Notes: a model not told the origin generated them from the letters alone. A DNA stretch of 64,000 bases from Cyrtodaria siliqua (GCA_037043455.1 JAWPHD010001140.1:1-64000); one strand, 5' to 3'. Positions 11,261 to 23,031 are shown, counted from the stretch's first letter. Numbers and translations are program-made.

Positions 11261-13292
11261 AGCTCTACTGGCCAAGGGCCAGCAGAGCTTATGGGATGGT
11301 GTGTTGTCCGTCTTCCGACGTCCGTCCGTTAACTTTTCTTCAAACGACTTCTCCTCAGAAACCGCTTGGCTAATTTTGACCAAACTACACATGGATGATC
11401 CTTAGATGAATGCTTTTAAGATTTGTTAAAATTAGGTCAGCGCTACATCCAAGATGGCTCCCATTACCATATATAGTCGAAACCTTAAAACACCTTCTTA
11501 TCCAGAACCGCCGGACAGATTTCAACAGTTTTCCTTTTAAAATTATCGCCAACGCCTAGACTATCAAGTTTGTTCAAATAAAGTCCCGGAGTCAAAAATG
11601 GCCGTGCCCCGGGGGTCCAAAGTTTGTATATTGAGGTTTCGTATGTTTTTCATATAGACATATAGGAAAAACTTTAAAAAATCTTCTTCTCTGAAACCAC
11701 AAGGCACAGAGCTCTCTTGTATTACATGTAGCATCAGCTTATGGTCCTCTACTAAGTTTGTTCAAATGGTGACCCTGGGGTCAAATTTGTCCCCGCCCCG
11801 GGGTCACAATTTTACATAGATTTATATAGAATTTTTTCTTCATCTTCTTCTCGGAAACTACAACAGCCAGAGGTTTGATATTTTGCATTTACTATAAGCT
11901 TATGGTCCTTTACCAAGTTTGTTCAAATGGTGACCCTTGGGTCACATTTGGCCCCGCCCCAAGGGTCACATGTTTTACATAGATATGTATAGAGAAAAAC
12001 TTAAAAAATCTTCTTCTCTGAAACTGCAAGAGCCAGAGGTTTAATATTTTGCATTTGCTATAAGCTTGTGGTCCTCTACCAAGTTTGTTCAAATGGTGAC
12101 CCAGGGGTCACATTTGGCCCCACTCCGGGAGTCACAGTTTTACATAGGCTTGTATAGGCAAAAATGAAAAAAAATCATCTTCTCTGGAACCACATGGCAC
12201 AGAGCTCTCATGTATTACATGTAGCATCAGCTTATGGTCCTCTACTAAGTTTGTTGAAATGCTGACCCTGGGGTCAAATTTGTCCCCGCCCCAAGGGTCA
12301 CAGTTTTACATAGACTTATATAGGTTCTTTTTTTTAAAAATCTTCTTCTCGGAAACTACAAGCGCCAGAGGTTTGATATTTGACATTTATTATAAGCTTA
12401 TGGTCCTTTACGAAGTTTGTTCAAATGGTGACCCTGGTGTCACATCTTGCCCCGCCCCGGGGTCACAGTTTTACATAAATGCTTGTATAGGGAAAAACTG
12501 AAAAAAATCTTCTTCTCTGGAACTGCACCAGCAAAAGGTTTAATATTTTGCATTTGCTATAAGCTTATGGTCCTTTACCAAGTTTGTTCAAATGGTGACC
12601 CTCGGGTCACATTTGACCCCGCCCCAAGGGTCGCATGTTTTACATAGACATGAATAGAGAAAAACTTAAAAAATCTTTTTCTCTGAAACTGCAAGAGCCA
12701 GAGGTTTAATATTTTGCATTTGCTATTAGCTTATGGTCTTCTACCAAGTTTGTTCAAATGGTGACCCATTGGTCACATTTGGCCCCACCCTGGGGGTCAT
12801 AGTTTTACTTAGGCTTGTATAGGCATAAACTGAAAAAAAATCTTCTTTTCTGGAACCACATGGCACAGAGCTCTCATGTATTATTTTGTATCTGATCTTA
12901 GCCAAACTTGAGCAGATTTTATGGCTTCCTTTTTTTCTTTTTTTTCTTTTTTATTATTTTTTTTTATTATTTTTTTTTATTTTTTTTTATTTTTATTTTT
13001 TCTATGTTGGACCAGTCGGACCAGTAACAGAGGAGTTATGGCTCTTGATTTAGTTAAAAATGCTATATTTTGCCTCATTAATACGGTAGGGCCTTTATTT
13101 TTCATCTGATCTTTACCAAGCTTTACCAGATTCTTTAGTTATGGCTCTTGATTTAGTCAAAAAGCTGTTTTTTGCCCGAAACTTCCAGCTCGAAACTTCC
13201 AATAAAACATAAATGGCAGTCACTCGCTTCATTGATGTTATAAGAGCCATGTTAGCCAGTAGAGCGTCCACAGGCCCTCTTGGGCCTCTTGT
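11261..13292 (+). mobile_element. Complete HINE-like family B element
   Basis: The 5' end is a 27-nt hairpin (11262-11288; arms GCTCTACTGGCC and GGCCAGCAGAGC, one mismatch, loop AAG). Near the 3' end GCCAGTAGAGC (13255-13265) is the inverted copy of the 5' arm. It is followed by a terminal hairpin AGGCCC-TCTT-GGGCCT (13272-13287) and CTTGT. The core holds about eight copies of a ~165-170 bp unit containing TTTGTTCAAATGGTGACC and TTCTTCTCTGAAACTGCAAG. It sits between T and T with no visible target duplication. Asymmetric terminal inverted repeats, the 3' hairpin and T-T insertion fit Helentron-associated elements. There is no Rep/Helicase frame, so it is non-autonomous. Confidence 0.75.
12927..13002. 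repeat. T-rich low-complexity tract
   Basis: Runs of T broken by C or A within the family B element. Confidence 0.9.
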
Positions 13293-13369
13293 TTTGTTTT
13301 GTTATGATGTCTGTTTGTTTATGTGGCAGTGAGAAGTAGCACAAAATACATAATTGTCCTAGGCATTAA

Positions 13370-13683
13370 AGGGACACACTGCAATCTTGATTTTAAAGAA
13401 ACTCACGGAGTCCCGTTAGTTTTTCTACGTAACAAGCATTTGTTCAATCATTAATATTAATTATAGGAATAGTAAAATGTAAATTGTTTTTGCATATAAC
13501 TAACGGTTGATTATATTGCACACATATTCAAACATATGGAAGAATAATGAAGAAAAAAAAAGAATTTTCTAAATTTTATTTAATTATATCTTAGCCCTTT
13601 TAAAGTTAAAATGTTACTGGATTAATCATTCGAGATGTTAATTTTAATGTTCGATACAAACTTCAAGATTGTCGTGTGTCCCT
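13370..13683. mobile_element. MITE with AGGGACACAC termini and TTAA flanks
   Basis: 314 bp bounded by AGGGACACAC and GTGTGTCCCT. The inverted similarity extends inward (CAATCTTGA near both ends). Both sides are flanked directly by TTAA (13366-13369, 13684-13687). A TTAA target is typical of piggyBac-type insertion, though the terminal bases are not the classical CCC. A second full copy is at 63126-63504 and single arms are elsewhere. There is no coding capacity. Confidence 0.8.
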
Positions 13684-13834
13684 TTAAAACTGAATCGCCG
13701 TATGACCTCAGCAGTAAGATATTTGCCGCACATACGGAATACCCCTATGTATAAAAGTCGGCACAAAAGTCGACCGGGAACTTTAGGTAAAACATTCACA
13801 GAATGCAACCATGCAAAAATACGCATTTTTAAAC

Positions 13835-13839
<5 letters not shown>

Positions 13840-13871
<32 letters not shown>

Positions 13872-14045
13872 TGATGAACCCGTTCATGTTAGGACATTTG
13901 ATACATATTTCACCCTCCATGTGAGGACACCCATGTTGATGTGGGGACATCACCCTTGTCCTCACATCAACGGTCCTTTTTTTGCATCTAGAAACTCCGT
14001 TTGGCGTTATGCAAAAATAATTTCCTTGTGAGGACAAGTGTCCCG
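13840..14045. mobile_element. (GA)n-linked repeat with GAGGACA motifs
   Basis: A (GA)n run (13841-13868) leads into GATGA-CC-CGTTCATGT-AGGACA and then several GTGAGGAC / TGTCCTCACAT motifs. The same module in the other orientation occurs near 21300-21410, 27840-27930, 30610-30710 and 35700-35750, so it is a dispersed family. Its ends are not defined. Confidence 0.55.
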
Positions 14046-14586
14046 ACTTGCGGGTATCTCACTCTCATCACCGTAGTTTAAACTGTTATGCTATTTAATA
14101 CATTCGAAACACCTCGACCAATAAGCAAGCGTCGCAGGGACTCAGATCGAGAACCATGTTCTCAATCATTCAGACGCTGATTAAAATCGAGAATGAGATG
14201 TAACCGCCTGTATGAAACTGAATAAAAAGTGCGCAAACTAGACGATGCAACGTCATGAACATGATGGGTAAGACATAACCATATTTTTGTAGTTTTACAG
14301 ACTTTACGTCTTAGGTCGATTAAGTTTTATCGACAATATAGCTTTATTTATTGTTGCTGCTCATGATAGAGAATAATAACAGTTGGATGTGGGGACATTC
14401 CAGTACGCATACTTTACAGAGTGGGTGGGGTAGTACACAAATTAAAAGTTTTTTTTTTGTTCCAAATAAAATGTGTTACATTCAAGTGTAACCTACATGT
14501 TGTTGTTATATTTTGAAGATTGTGTTTGCAATATTACCTATTAAAAGCAACAGACGAAGCAAATATTTGCATTTTTACATCGGTAC
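14046..14586. other. No feature seen
   Basis: AT-rich sequence without a supported gene, RNA or repeat boundary. Confidence 0.4.
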
Positions 14587-14700
14587 TCAGGGGTGTAAAA
14601 ATTTGGAAAAATCCACTCGCCCTGCAGGACTAGTGGAAGCAAAAAGCTACTCGCCCTTAACAATTTACCACTCGCCCTGCAGCATATAACCTGAACATTA
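14587..14700. mobile_element. hAT-like terminal fragment
   Basis: CAGGGGTGTAAAAATTTGG followed by two CACTCGCCCTGCAG motifs resembles the ends of the elements at 17.7 and 18.4 kb (CAGGG, then a GGAAA-like block, then a GCCC-rich subterminal block). No opposite end was found. Confidence 0.4.
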
Positions 14701-15628
14701 TTTTCACCACTATAGTAAGCTACACTAAGTACATTTGTGTACCACATTCACTTGAAATAAACACATTAAGATTTATTCCCTTTCATGCGGACTTTCGTCG
14801 GGGAGTGGGCAAAAAAAATAAGCGCGGCGGAGAATTAACTTCTACAACAACAACAACAAAATTCTGCTGAACATTCTCTTCAGTATTTTGTCTCCATTGG
14901 ACCAATAATAAATGCCAGAACTAATTAATAACGGTTGGGAACTACACTTATTGTTCAGCCATACACGTTTGATTCGCCGACACTCGGGCCGAATCCGTTT
15001 GACGCATGCTTTCTTGTGTGATTCGTCTTTTCAATGTAAAACAACCGAATCCAATTTAAAATTATTTCTTCCCTGAACAAACCACGATTTCTTGTCTTTT
15101 TCGTCGGTGGCGAACTCAACACAGTACGAACAAAACATTTTGCTGTCGCGAAATACGAGCCAATCTCATCCTTTCTTCTACAATTCCTGAAACGTGCATG
15201 TACGTTTTTCTCAATCGTATTCTTTTGATTTTCGTTTTTCTCTCGTCGAGTTTCTACTTTTTTCGAGGGGTTTAGTTGCATTTTGTAAATAACGCCACAT
15301 TTTGTATTCCTGAAATTTGCTAAAAATAAAATGGAAAACCTCGGCCTCGTTTTCAATATCGAGGCAATTGTCAATATGCAGATCCCTATATATATATATA
15401 GAGGCATGTACACATGCGCAGTTAAATAGTTAGAATGGTATTGATAGACTACAAAAACATCCGGTGTGTAAAAATGTGTTGTTCATTGCCGATATCATGC
15501 TTGAAATTGGGAAAGGTTCTTGCTGTCATTCATAGTTAAAAAGTAAAACCAACTGAATTTATGTTGAGCGGGAAGAGGAAAGTGGCAATTTTGTTAGAAG
15601 AATTAGTTTCTTTTACCACTTGTTTTTT
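14700..15628. other. Unassigned; contains a 152-codon minus-strand frame
   Basis: A minus-strand open frame spans 14955-15413. Its composition is basic and low in informative motifs, with no recognised domain, splice evidence or neighbour. I do not call it a gene. Confidence 0.3.
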
Positions 15629-17632
15629 GATCACCTGAGCCAAAGCTCAAGGTGATCTATTGGGATCACTCTTCGTCCGTCGCCGTCGGTGTCGACGGCG
15701 TTAACTTTTCTTCAAACAACCTTCTCGGAAACCGCTTTGCCAATTTTGATCAAACCTCACATGAATGATCCTTAGATCAATGATTTTTAGATTTGTTAAA
15801 ATTAGGTCAGCGCGTCATTCAAGATGGCCGTCATTACCATAATTATATGGTCGAAACCTTAAAAAAATCTTCTTTTCAAGAACCCTGGACAGATTTCAAC
15901 AGTTTTTCTTTTAAAATGATCGCCAACGCCTATCCTATCAAATCTGTTCAAATGAAGTCCCCGGGGTCAAAAATGGCCGTGCCCCGGGGGTCCAAAATTT
16001 GTATATTGCGATTTTGCATGTTGTTTTTCATATAGACATAGGAAAAAAATCTTCTCTGAAACCACAATGCACAGTGCTCTCATGTATTACATGTAGCATC
16101 AGGTTATGGTCCTCTACTAAGTTTGTTCAAATGGTGACCCTGGGGTCTAATTTGGCCCTCCCCGGGCGTCACAGTTTTTACATAGGCTTATATAGGAAAA
16201 AAATAATCTTCTTCTCTGAGACTACAAGAGCCATAGGTTTAATATTTTGCATTCACTATGAGATTATGGTCCTTTACCAAGTTTGTTCAAACGGTGACCC
16301 TGGGGTCACATTTGGCTCCACCGTAGGGTCACATGTTTTACATAGACTTGTATAGGGAAAAATCTAAAAAATCTTCTCTGAAACTGCAAGAGCCAGAGGT
16401 TTAATATTTAGCGTTTGCTATAAGCTTATGGTCCTCTACTAAATTTGTTCAAATGGTGACCCTGGTTTCAAATTTGGCACCGCCCCGGGGTCACAGTTTT
16501 ACATAGTCTTATATAGGAAAACGTTTAAAAACGTTTTTTCTCTGAAACTACAAGAGCCAGAGATTTTGCCTTTACTATAGGATTTTGGTCCTTTACCAAG
16601 TTTGTTCAAATGGTGACCCTGGGGTCACATAGACTGCAGTAAAACGTCTCCCCGCGCTTGCAATCAGTACTGTTATTCATTCGATCTTTGGAGATCGCTG
16701 AGCCCGATACTTATAGTTAGTTATCGGTGGTACATTTTCAATTTCTTTTGTTTTCTTACTTAATTTTTGAATCGGTGGTTCCACTACTCCGGCCGATAAA
16801 AGGCTCTGGGTATTGTTTAACCACTCATAGGATATGTTGTCTGCTTTTTATACGCAGGCTTCATAACCGCTGCTCCCAACTAAATTCCATTATGTTTATT
16901 TCGCTCTTCGGGGCGTTTCATTTTATTAGATACTGGGACCATACGTTGTACGACATGTCCACCGCCATATGCATGCCATCTTTGGGATGGTTAAAATTTT
17001 GTGCTGTTGATTTTATGAATATTGAGTTCTGCTCAAGCCGGGGCTAGAGGGCGTGAGCGGTAGCTAACATATTTCACTACCGCTCATGAACAGTCTCAAT
17101 CAAACCGAGACTGCAATATTTCGTATGTGTCGTGCTTGGCCGTTTCCAAAGGTCCATTATCATACTCTTTTTTTATATAGGAAAACATTTAAAAAAAAAT
17201 CTTATCTGGAACTACAAGAGCCAGAGGTTTAATATTTTGCATTTACTATACTCTTATGGTCCTTTAGCATGTTTGTTCAAATGGTGACCCTTGGGTCACA
17301 TGTTGTACATAGACTTTTACAGGGAAAAGCTTAAACATCTTCTCTAATACCACAAGGCACACAGCTCTCATATATATTACATGTATCCCTGGGGTCACAC
17401 TTGGCCCTGCCCAGGTGTTACACTCTAGCACCTTCATTTAGTATTTGATATTTACCAAACTTTGTCAGTGTCTTTATCTCAATGTTAACACAACAGAGGC
17501 CACATTTCTTGAACAATCTTAACCAAACTTGCACAGATACTATCTGATAGTATATGACCATAAGATTTCGAAGACGTTCGATAATGGGCCAGTACTCGGG
17601 TGATCAATTTAGGGCCATTTTGGCCCTCTTGT
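15629..17632 (+). mobile_element. HINE-like family C element
   Basis: The 5' end is a hairpin (15629-15657; arms GATCACCT-GAGC and GCTC-A-AGGTGATC). CTCGGGTGATC at 17595-17605 is the inverted copy of the 5' arm (10 of 11). The 3' hairpin AGGGCCA-TTT-TGGCCCT (17611-17627) is followed by CTTGT and T. The core repeats the ~165 bp unit of family B (TTTGTTCAAATGGTGACC), so B and C share a core but not ends. About 0.5 kb (16630-17150) interrupts the core. T-T insertion with no target duplication. Confidence 0.75.
16630..17150. mobile_element. Inserted sequence inside the family C core
   Basis: Core repeat units stop at ~16630 (GGGGTCACAT) and resume at ~17180 (TATAGGAAAACATTTAAAA). The inset opens with AGACTGCAGTAAAACG and ends near GAACAGTCTCAATCAAACCG and AGACTGCAATA, a motif also seen at 11.08 kb. 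A 106-codon plus-strand frame inside has no recognisable domain. Confidence 0.5.
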
Positions 17633-17723
17633 TTAATAAGATTTTAATAAGATTACCTTTTTTTCTCTGGTGACATAACTGTTAATTTTTCTTCTTATTT
17701 ATTATATTATATATATATATATA

Positions 17724-18245
17724 CAGGGATGGAAACTAACGGTTGCCCGTTCGCCCGGGACGACTCAATTTCAAGCTGGGCGAGTAGATTTCATAAGTCG
17801 GTAGTCCGCCCGGGTGACTAGCTTTTTCGACAAGCTAAAGTTGATTTCCTCGGCATAATTCGTCAATGCGTGACGAATAACATTTCAGTAGAAAACAACA
17901 ACAAAGAAAATATTTCTTACACAGTGTATTAAGCGATTAAATGCAGTAAATAGTCGCAACTCTGTTTATTCAACGATAAAATGCAATTTAAGTCATCCGG
18001 ATATGGGGAAATTGACGCATTTCCGTTTTGGGCCATTCTAAAATGCGGCTCCCGTTCTAATTTCACGGAGCGCGAACGTTACGGTATTTGATGTTATACA
18101 AATAACGCTTTCACGGGGGAATCTTTAAGGGCACTAGTCAGCTTTTAGGTGACTGGGGCCAGGGCCTTCAGGAAGGGGAATTGCAAAAAGTATGCTGTTT
18201 TCCTGTATTGTTAAACTTAAAATCGTAATGGCGGTGGTTCAAATC
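17724..18245. mobile_element. hAT-like element, inverted relative of 52.5-52.8 kb
   Basis: Starts CAGGGATGGAAACTAACGG with subterminal GCCCG motifs. From ~17880 to ~18200 the sequence is the reverse complement of 52480-52810 with scattered differences, for example the block around CCGTTCTAATTTCACGG. The far end was not located. A GGTTCAAATCC tRNA box-B-like stretch lies near 18237 but no tRNA fold is evident. Confidence 0.6.
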
Positions 18246-18446
18246 CCGTTCTAGGCTAGTTTTTTTTATCAATATATGAAGCCGTATGTTTATCGATGTT
18301 ACCTGTACGAAGGCTATATAAAAATGTGATATTTTACGCATTGATATGTCTTATATACCGACTATTGGGGTGTTCGTCAATTTGAAACTACTTCACACGT
18401 GACTCATTGATATTCATGAGTTATTACCGTTAAAATAGAGACTCTG

Positions 18447-19934
18447 CAGGGTTCCGGAAATACGGTTGCCCGACGCCCCGGGCAAGTGGATTTTGGGTGC
18501 GGGCAAGTGACCTTCGCAAACCTGGTTGCCCGCCACTTGCCCGACGGACATTTCCATTTCAGAACAAATCAAGTGGCAAACTAGCCGTATCAGAATTTCT
18601 TTCTGATAACTGAATAAAACTGGCCGCTGTTTTTCGCCACTAGCGAGTGTTAATAAGATCAAACAACTTTCGGTACAATCAACAATCTCGCCCCAGGGAG
18701 CTTAATTTGTGGCATTATTTCAATAAACAACTAATTAACCCACACGCGCAGTTCACACCATTTGACAACAACTTATCCTGACACGACCGTCAGACGTGTG
18801 TCCATTGGCCAATGAAATCGCGGCAATTATGTCCGTGACCTTCCAACCATAAACATAGCTACTTTCAGAAATAGTTTACAAATAATCTGGACCTTCCACC
18901 AATCAAATCAGAAAACTCTTTCTTAATTTCAAATTTAATGTGTCAAAATAATGACTGACAGGCCCACGTGACGTTATGTTTTTGTTTAGATAATTTTGCC
19001 GAAGATTTTTTCATAACGAAACTACACATTTCTTTTACTCAAAGCACTCGTTTATCAATGCGATTTTATGAGGTATTTGGGTATTTCATTGATATAGTCT
19101 GTAACTAAACGTATATGGAAGTGCATACCACACAAATAAGTTGCATAACTTAGCGATATGCGCATGTCATGGGTTTTCGCGATTTCAGAAAAATCACGAA
19201 ACCTTTTTCTCAAGTTCTGAACTTTCGCTTTTGATAAATAAGGTTACTGCTATTACTTCTCAAACAATTCCTAGGGAACCCTAATAAGGGAACCCCTATT
19301 CACGCCTCTTGCTTTCATCTAATTCCCTTTAGTTAAAATACAAAGCCGTAGGAACGTGATTGCAGAAATTGGGGGCCAAGTTAATATTTTTAATAACGTT
19401 TTTGTCTTGTTTCTTTGCTTGTCGCACCTTTAAATGAATACAATAGCTTCTTTTTTTTCTGTCAACTGGTTAATTGTACACACTGTGACATTAAAAGTTC
19501 CATACACTAGCTGCCAATCATTGTTTTTGGATGGTCATCAAACATGATGGGGGGGTTGTGTTTGTGGGGATTCGGGTGGGGTGGGAGGGCGGAATAAAAT
19601 GACTTTGTATACTGTTTCATCATTTTATGATTTAAGTAACACAAAGATGTAATAGACACAAAAGAAGAAAATGCAAGCATTTGATTTTTTTATATGAATA
19701 AATACAATGTATTAACTAATTCATAAAATACACTCACCCTTCCTTTTCTAAGTATAATGGTCCAAATTATGCGGCGGTCCGTCACGTTTAACACGAATAA
19801 TGGTACACCGCCATTTCTTGGGGCAATTAAGTGTTCTTAAATGTGGGGCAAGTGACATTATGGGCAGGGCAAGTGACTTTTGAAAATCCACTTGCCCTGG
19901 GCAAGTGGATTTTCAAAATATTTCCAGAACCCTG
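18447..19934. mobile_element. hAT-like TIR element, ~1.49 kb, 5-bp flanking repeat
   Basis: Left end CAGGGTTCCGGAAATA; right end is the inverted TATTTCCAGAACCCTG. CTCTG directly flanks both ends (18442-18446, 19935-19939). Subterminal CTTGCCC/GGGCAAGTGG motifs occur at both sides. hAT elements usually make 8-bp duplications, so the 5-bp flank leaves the superfamily open. No transposase frame is present. Confidence 0.65.
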
Positions 19935-20042
19935 CTCTGTAGCTTTAAGAAAACATTAAAACATCTTAGGTATCTTAAATTTCGACTTAAGTTGTGTTGA
20001 AATTCCATCAAAAATTAAGACACCTCCTATACATGTATACCC

Positions 20043-20421
20043 CAGGGCGATTCGGGCGAAGAACGCGCCCGCGATCTCTTGACTTCGCCTTGGCAGCACA
20101 TCAAAGCGAAGTTCAAGTCGCCGAAATTTTTAAAAAAAAAATTAAATTTTTTATTTATTTTTTTTAAAAAGGTACAGTATAGTAATAAATCCATTATCAT
20201 AGAAATTTGCATCAATATTTTAAGCTCATATTATAGAGTAAAAAGAATTAGTGTGCATTACACTGTATTCACTGCATTGCAATATACATGGTGATGACTA
20301 TTCAACCGTTGTCTACGTGTACACGTCGCGTGAAGTCTCCCTAAATTCTCTCCACTTCTCCCTAAAATCACTTGAGGGAGAAGTGACTTCTCCCTAAATT
20401 CCTAGCCTAGATTGAGCCCTG
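20043..20421. mobile_element. Short TIR-like element with ATACCC flanks
   Basis: Begins CAGGGCGATTCGGG and ends GATTGAGCCCTG, flanked by ATACCC on both sides (20037-20042, 20422-20427). Terminal similarity is only ~6-8 bases. It contains the near-palindrome AGGGAGAAGTGACTTCTCCCT. Non-coding. Confidence 0.5.
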
Positions 20422-20429
20422 ATACCCTA

Positions 20430-21090
20430 TCTTAACTATTTAAGAAAATGTTCTATGTACCCGAATACAGGTATCGTGAAAAATCATTTGCGAAATTAAT
20501 CATGTGTTTTTATACCTGTACTATACTAGTGTGGTAATTGAAAGACCGTGGGTTCGAGTAATGTTTTTGACTTGTTGCAATTTGAAAAAAAGAAATGATA
20601 CTATAATATGATAGTGTTTTTTACTATTTAAATAATTGCTTTACAAACATCTTCAACAACGCATAGTTTTATCAGTGGCTTAAAACAATATCAAATGTTC
20701 TAGGTTAATCAATTTGAATAAAACTATTTATGCATGTTAAATTTGTATTTGAAAAAAGATTTAATCGAGGTACGTATTAAACTATGAGGTAGGCATCACA
20801 TAGTTTCGTAATACTCCATGAAATTGATTGGTAAAATTTAATTAAATTTGGTATACTCATGTATCAAGCAGAAACTGTGTCCGGGTAGATTATCAAATCC
20901 GTATTGAGATGAGTACATTTGTAGGTCATGGTCATGTTAATAGTTTTTTTTTACAATGTCTTTTGTTCTACAAGATTCATGTTGTTGACTTTGTGTGGGT
21001 GTTTCCATAAAATGAGGTTAGGCCAATACTTACCTGTCTTTATTTCACATTTTTAAAATTAATTTTATTTACATAATGGGCAATTTTTTT
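20430..21090. other. No feature seen
   Basis: AT-rich spacer before the paralogous blocks; nothing recognised. Confidence 0.4.
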
Positions 21091-21796
21091 TTTAAATCAT
21101 GTTTATTTCCCATCATCAATTACACAAAAGTTTCTGCTTTGCACTTAAAAGAGAAAAAAACAGACAAATGAGTTTTAAATGGGGACATATAGTGAGGACA
21201 ATTAGGTCGAAACACATACTATATGAGGACATTGTCTCATGTCGTTACATGTCTCTCCGTTTTGTGTCGACTTTAAATCTACGGTAGTAGATGTAACTGA
21301 AGGACACAGAGTTTGTCCTCACAAAATATGGTCATGTGTGTCCTCACATGGCAGGATAATGACTTATATTTGTCCTCACATGAACGGAGGTTTCATCTCT
21401 CTCTCTCTCCATGAAAAATCTAAATCACTAGATGACAATTTTAAGGAAATGCCAAGATGAATAAACAATCTTCTATTTTATTTTTTAGGAGAAAGTCTGT
21501 AGTATTTAAAGATATTTTCCATTGCAATAACACTGCCTTTAAAGGGACACACGGAAATCAAACATTAATTTTAGCATCTCAATTTATTAACCTAGCATTA
21601 GTTTGGCATTAAACATGTTAAACCTGCGCGCATATAATTAAATAAAGTGTTGAGTTTTCATTTTCCCTTCGTTGTTCTGTTAAATGTTTAACATTAACAT
21701 GTTATATCAGTGAAATAAACTCATCCGTTAGTAACGTGTAAAAACAACTCTTTTTTTAACTATTATAATTGCAACGTTGCAATGTCATCTCTTGTT

Positions 21797-22594
21797 AGCT
21801 CGACTGATCAGAGATCAGCAGAGCTTATGCCGTGGTGCGGCGTCCGTTGTCCGTCCGTCTGTCTGTAAACTTTTATTTGTAGCAACTACTCCTCTGAAAC
21901 TACAGGATGGATATTTATGAAACTTTACAGAAATGTTGCCCATGAAGTCTAGTTGATCCTAGCAAAAATTCATGTTGATGTGAGATCCAAGATGGCCGCC
22001 ACAGCTAAAAATAGATTTTTAAAATACACGTTTGTAGCGACTACTTCTTGAATACTATATGTTATATTGATATGGGACTTTTTCTAAAATGATCAGCCTG
22101 ACATGATGTTGGTCCTTGTCGAAAATCATTTTGATTCGACGTTAAACATGGCTGCCAGCGGCCATCTTTGTTTACATAGAGTTATATAGTAAAAACTTGT
22201 AGCGACTACTCCTCTGAAACTACTTGGCAGATTTTCATGAAACTTTACAGGATTGTTGCACTTGATGTCTAATTGATCCTAGCAAAAATTCAGGCTGACC
22301 GGAAATTCAAAATGGCCGCCACGGCTAAAAATAGATTTAAAATAAATAAATTTGTAGCGACTACTACTTTTTCTAAAATGATCAGTATGACATGATTTTG
22401 ATCCTTGACAAAAATTATTTGACATTAAACATGGCCGCCAGCGGCCATCTTTGTTTACATAGAGTTATATAATGAAAACTTGTAGCGACTACTCCTATGA
22501 ATTAACTTGATGGATTTTCATGAAACTTCACAGCAATGTTGACCTAGCTATCAAAAATATATCAGTAGAGCTTCAAGGTCATTGACCTTTTGTT
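21797..22594 (+). mobile_element. HINE-like family A insertion with empty-site proof
   Basis: The 5' hairpin spans 21798-21824 (arms GCTCGACTGATC and GATCAGCAGAGC). The inverted copy ATCAGTAGAGCT lies at 22561-22572, then a terminal hairpin AAGGTCA-T-TGACCTT and TTGTT. Block X copies B and C read CTCTTGTTTACATACG without interruption at the same place (28311, 31092), so the element entered between two T residues and left no clear target duplication. It has dimeric core units of ~310-320 bp and no protein. Confidence 0.85.
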
Positions 22595-22760
22595 TACATA
22601 CGAGTTTCCGATTACGGGTTTCCGATTACGCATGCAGTTCATGTAAGATTTGCATATAAATACCAGTGTAGCCAGTGTTTGTAAGAAAAAAGGAGCAGAA
22701 CCTTATATGCTGTTCAATGTGACCAGAGATCAGCATGTTTTTACCGATTTCAATGAATGA

Positions 22761-23031
22761 TTGATTGATTGAATTGGATTTTATAGTCGCACCAACAGCT
22801 ATGGTCATATGGCGACTTTCCAGCTTCCATTGGTGGAGGAAGACCCCAGGTGCCCCTCCGGGCAATTTTCGTGCACGGGCGGGCACCTGGGTAGAACCAC
22901 TGACGTTCCGCAAGCCAGCTGGATAGCTTCCTCACATAAAGATTCCTAGGCCCCTGAGGGATCGAACCTTCAGCGGTGAGGGGCAAGTGATTTCAAGTCA
23001 GAGACGTTAACCACTCGGCCACGGACGCCCC
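22761..23031 (-). mobile_element. tRNA-Ser-derived SINE, full length with 13-bp TSD
   Basis: On the minus strand the head reads GTCCGTGGCCGAGTGGTTAA (box A) and GGTTCGATCCC (box B, 22958-22968), with an anticodon-like loop CTTGAAA as in tRNA-Ser(TGA). The tail at the left is (TCAA)n. Perfect 13-bp duplications TTTCAATGAATGA flank it (22748-22760, 23032-23044). Block X copies B (~28470) and C (~31252) carry the single uninterrupted target. The promoter boxes look intact, so Pol III transcription is plausible. Confidence 0.93.

Noticed and set aside
14955..15413. 152-codon minus-strand open frame
   Set aside because: Basic, low-information sequence with no recognised motif, no splice or promoter support, and it spans an AT microsatellite at its start. 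Length alone is compatible with chance in 64 kb.
20079..20294. 71-codon plus-strand frame
   Set aside because: Lies inside a short TIR-like element with poly-A/T runs.
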